Assembly: GCF_010894435.1 (NCBI RefSeq) | Contig: NZ_JAAIXZ010000019.1 | Location: 62,001 to 126,000, forward strand | Source: Pyxidicoccus trucidator | Lineage (GTDB): Bacteria > Myxococcota > Myxococcia > Myxococcales > Myxococcaceae | Direction: 5' to 3' | DNA: 64,000 bases | Part shown: in pieces, positions 61,628 to 64,000 of the stretch | Position numbering within the stretch: the first letter of the stretch is position 1 | Layout of the letters: each line of letters starts with the position of its first letter | The notes under the pieces: generated by a model | The model's input: the letters and a program-made list of their open reading frames with translations, nothing else | Told to the model about the DNA's origin: nothing | Database searches by the model: none | Program-made: the position numbers and the translations under genes

Positions 61628-62134
61628 ATGTCGAGACCTGACTCCCTCATCCTGCTCATCTCCCTGGTAGTAGGCGGAGGTACTGTGCCGCCTCAGCCCC
61701 TTGCTGAGAGGCCAGACGCTGGGCTCGTTGTCACAGGGACAGATGCTGGAACCCTTGTGCCCCGTCCTGCGCCCAAGCAGCCCGACGCGGGAACCGTTGC
61801 GCCGAAGACCGGCACGTCATCGGCCATTCCATGGCCGGAGGATGAACTGGCTCCCCTGGCCACGCTCGACGGGCCCGCCATCCTCGCCGCTCATGCCGCG
61901 CTACAGCAGGTGATGAAGCGCTTTCCCAAGGAGTCCACGAGAGAGTGCGCCTTCTCACCCAGGTCCCTGGAAATACACATCGGCTACCAGGCGGGGTGGT
62001 ACTTCATTCGAATCGACCACCGCGTGGACAAGTGCCCGGAGTTCGGCCCAGGTGTCACCTTGGAGTTCGACTGGTTCGAGCTGTACGCCTATTCGCCCGA
62101 GGGACGCCTGGAGCGCTATCCGTACATGCCTTGA
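61628..62134 (+). CDS. Small secreted protein beside the JAB-like relic
   Basis: This encodes 168 residues. N-terminal hydrophobic segment (SLILLISLVVGGGTVPP), an Asp-Ala-Gly/Pro linker (25-65), then a compact domain with two cysteines (RECAFSPR, DKCPEFGPG) and many aromatics (GWYFIRIDH, LEFDWFELYAYSPEG). It follows the JAB-like gene by 18 bases, so they were probably a functional pair, perhaps effector and immunity. Confidence 0.65.
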   Translation: MSRPDSLILLISLVVGGGTVPPQPLAERPDAGLVVTGTDAGTLVPRPAPKQPDAGTVAPKTGTSSAIPWPEDELAPLATLDGPAILAAHAALQQVMKRFPKESTRECAFSPRSLEIHIGYQAGWYFIRIDHRVDKCPEFGPGVTLEFDWFELYAYSPEGRLERYPYMP

Positions 62135-62140
62135 AGCGCC

Positions 62141-62755
62141 TCACCTCCGAGGCAGCGTGACACCGTGCCGCGTGAGGTCCTCTGGCGTGTTCACATTCAC
62201 CAGGGAGCGCAGCGTCGGGTCCACCGTGCGCAGTGCATCCTCGGGCAACAGCCGCGCGCGGTAGCGTGACAGGAGCTGGCGCAGGGAGGGGTCCTCCGCC
62301 AGCGCCGCTCCCCACTCCGTCGCGAGCGCTGTCCGGTACACCGCGAGCAACGGCTCCACCCGTCCCGCCACCTCGAAGCACACCGCGTCCACCGCTTCAC
62401 CCCGCGCATCCATGAGGACGCGCACCGCTTCCGGCTGCACGAAGGGCATGTCGCACGCCACCGCCAGCACCCACGGCGTGCGCGCCGCCACCAGTGCCGC
62501 GTGCACGCCGCCTGGCGCGCCCTTGCCCGGTACCTCGTCCGCCACCGTGCGCAGTCCGAGCCCCGCGTAGGGCCCTGGCTCGTTCGCCACCAGCAACACG
62601 TCCCCGAAGCGCGGCGCGAGGGCCAGCAGTCGCTCCACCACCGTGCGGCCCTCCACCGCCAGCAGTCCCTTGGGCACTCCGGACAGCCTCCGGCCCTGGC
62701 CCCCCGCGATGATGGCCAACGTCACATCCGGGTACTCGCCGTCCGAAATACTCAT
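62141..62755 (-). CDS. mobA: Molybdenum cofactor guanylyltransferase
   Basis: This encodes 204 residues. MobA signatures: LAIIAGGQGRRLSGVPKGLL (nucleotide loop), ERLLALAPRF, VADEVPGKGAPGGVHAALVA, VLAVACDMPFVQPEAV and VNVNTPEDL. It attaches GMP to molybdopterin. It is divergent from moeA, 235 bases apart, so both are likely co-regulated for Mo-enzyme maturation. Confidence 0.93.
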   Translation of the reverse strand: MSISDGEYPDVTLAIIAGGQGRRLSGVPKGLLAVEGRTVVERLLALAPRFGDVLLVANEPGPYAGLGLRTVADEVPGKGAPGGVHAALVAARTPWVLAVACDMPFVQPEAVRVLMDARGEAVDAVCFEVAGRVEPLLAVYRTALATEWGAALAEDPSLRQLLSRYRARLLPEDALRTVDPTLRSLVNVNTPEDLTRHGVTLPRR

Positions 62756-62990
62756 GGCGCGCGCTCTCCAGTCCCACCACCCACGACGTCACCGCTCCAC
62801 CCCGAGCCCGCGCAACCCGACGCGGTGTACGGGGAACTCCTCAGGCCACCCTCGCCTACCTCCGACGCCTCTCCACCCGCGAGAGTACCTGACGCTCCGA
62901 GCCCTGCCCGGGGAGGGAGGAAGCATGCGGGGACCTGACACGCTCCCATGGACAACGGACACGGCCCACGGCGTAGGCTGCGCCGTCCCG

Positions 62991-64000
62991 ATGCCGCTCA
63001 CTCCGCTCTCCACCGCCCGGCTGGCCGCGCTCGACGCCATTGCCCCCGCGGCTCCCGAGCGGGTGTCCCTCCTCGACGCTCACGGCCGCTTCCTCGCCAC
63101 GGCCGTCACCGCGTCGCGCTCGCTGCCCGGCTGCGACAACTCCGCCATGGACGGCTGGGCCGTGCGCTCCGAGGAGACCCGGGGCGCCAACCGCGAGCGC
63201 CCCTCGCGCCTGCGCATCATCGACACCGTCTACGCCGGCAGTCTCCCCTCCCGCGCCCTTCAGCCAGGCCAGGCCACACGCATCTTCACCGGCGCCCCAC
63301 TCCCCTCCGGCGCCGACGCCGTCGTCCGCCAGGAGGCCGCGCGCGCCTCTGACGATGGCCAGCACGTGGACGTCTTCATCACCGTTCCTCCTGGCAATGA
63401 CCTCCGCCGCACGGGAGAAGAGGTCACCTCCGGCACACCCCTCTTCGCTCCCGGCCAGCGCATGAGCGCCGCGGTGCTCGGGGTGCTGGCCTCCCTCGGA
63501 GAGACTCACGCCTGGGTGCGCCCCGTGCCTCGCGTGGCGGTGCTCGCCACCGGTGACGAGCTCGTCGCGCCCGGCACGCCCGCCCTGCCCCACCAGGTCT
63601 ACGAGAGCAACCTCATCCTCGTGGCCGCGCTCGCTCGCGAGGCCGGCGCCGACGTGAGTCACCTGGAGCGCGCCCGTGACGACGAGGGCGCGCTGCGCGA
63701 CACGGTGTCCCGGCTCGCGCCCCAGGTGGACGTCCTCATCACCACCGGCGGCGCCTCCGTGGGTGACAAGGACCACGTCAAGCGCGTGCTCGCCGCGCTC
63801 GGGGCTCGCTTCTTCGTGGACGGCGTCGCGCTCAAGCCCGGCAAGCCCGTGGCCATCGCGCGGATGGGAGACACCGCCGTCGTCGTGCTGCCCGGCAACC
63901 CCGGTGCGGCCACCGTCGCCTTCGACCAGCTCGCGCGCCCGCTGCTGCTCAAGCGCCAGGGGGTCCTCGAGACACGCCGCCGGGTGCGCGCCCGCCTCTC
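62991..64000 (+). CDS. moeA: Molybdopterin molybdenumtransferase, 3' end outside the window
   Basis: Begins at ATG 62991; 336 codons are visible with no stop. MoeA motifs in order: LPGCDNSAMDGWAVR, RIFTGAPLPSGADAVVRQE, FAPGQRMSAAVLGVLASLG, VAVLATGDELV, VYESNLILVAALAREAG, DVLITTGGASVGDKDHVK and VVVLPGNPGAATVAF. It inserts molybdate into adenylated molybdopterin. With mobA next door it forms a cofactor locus. Confidence 0.95.
   Translation, partial: MPLTPLSTARLAALDAIAPAAPERVSLLDAHGRFLATAVTASRSLPGCDNSAMDGWAVRSEETRGANRERPSRLRIIDTVYAGSLPSRALQPGQATRIFTGAPLPSGADAVVRQEAARASDDGQHVDVFITVPPGNDLRRTGEEVTSGTPLFAPGQRMSAAVLGVLASLGETHAWVRPVPRVAVLATGDELVAPGTPALPHQVYESNLILVAALAREAGADVSHLERARDDEGALRDTVSRLAPQVDVLITTGGASVGDKDHVKRVLAALGARFFVDGVALKPGKPVAIARMGDTAVVVLPGNPGAATVAFDQLARPLLLKRQGVLETRRRVRARL

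Noticed and set aside
62756..62990. Molybdate riboswitch in the mobA-moeA gap
   Set aside because: I could not find the conserved core or a convincing multi-stem fold by eye.

Overview
The window is about 70% GC, densely coded on both strands, and carries several families that, as far as I recall, are confined to or expanded in myxobacteria: a TIGR02265/DUF2378 protein, a TIGR02269-type lipoprotein beside a double-CXXCG protein (the SitA/SitI kin-discrimination arrangement), RCC1-repeat lipoproteins, many lipoproteins and multi-domain GAF histidine kinases. I read it as a chromosomal segment of a Myxococcaceae bacterium (Myxococcus, Corallococcus or Pyxidicoccus type). I saw no rRNA, tRNA, CRISPR array, insertion sequence or prophage. 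Both ends are cut: an RCC1 protein on the left and moeA on the right.

Layout. 0-5 kb: two tandem RCC1-repeat surface proteins and two unknown genes. 5-10.5 kb: a secreted vanadium-haloperoxidase-like enzyme divergent from two ArsA/GET3-type ATPases whose junction holds an 80-bp tandem duplication, then two paralogous small peptides with a double-glycine leader and a Cys-rich tail, each with its own terminator. 10.8-17 kb: a CBS-domain protein, a redox operon (b561-like membrane protein, YceI, tandem-Rieske protein), a GAF histidine kinase and a SnoaL-like protein. 17-21 kb: a GAP-repeat membrane protein, an unknown 485-residue protein and a LysM/GH19 hydrolase. 21-26.7 kb: a tightly overlapped cytochrome oxidase operon (CPAC membrane protein, CoxII, CoxI, CoxIII, diheme cytochrome c) divergent from a SCO copper chaperone. 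CoxI lacks the usual D-channel aspartate and K-channel lysine.

26.8-40.6 kb, almost all on the minus strand: a helical-repeat protein, macro domain, degenerate sigma-54-type AAA protein, triple USP, GspG-like pseudopilin, MshEN-REC-adenylate cyclase, OmpA/TSP3 lipoprotein, a Sit-type toxin/immunity pair with a gene relic upstream, a 1055-residue histidine kinase, an RMD1/DUF155-like protein and a Uma2-family protein. 40.8-44 kb: small proteins, tryptophan 2,3-dioxygenase, a Zn-finger/AT-hook protein and hemerythrin. 44-48.3 kb: a plus-strand run of acyltransferase, hydrolase, proline dehydrogenase, thioredoxin lipoprotein and an outer-membrane-type protein with an in-frame TGA at codon 25. 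That TGA makes a CxxU motif and is followed by a SECIS-like hairpin, so this is a candidate selenoprotein. 48.3-52 kb: a divergent PIN/HTH toxin-antitoxin-like pair and envelope proteins. 52-62 kb: an SDR, a radical-SAM enzyme coupled to a protein ending in an L7/L12-C-terminal-like domain, the split MEMO and AmrS genes of the AmmeMemoRadiSam set, and a frameshifted JAB-like lipoprotein. 62-64 kb: mobA and moeA for molybdenum cofactor.

The most interesting items are the putative selenoprotein, the oxidase with altered proton-channel and Mg-site residues, the paired leader peptides, the tandem-Rieske/YceI/b561 operon, the radical-SAM/L7-L12-like pair and the Sit locus. All family assignments come from reading motifs; no database search was run.
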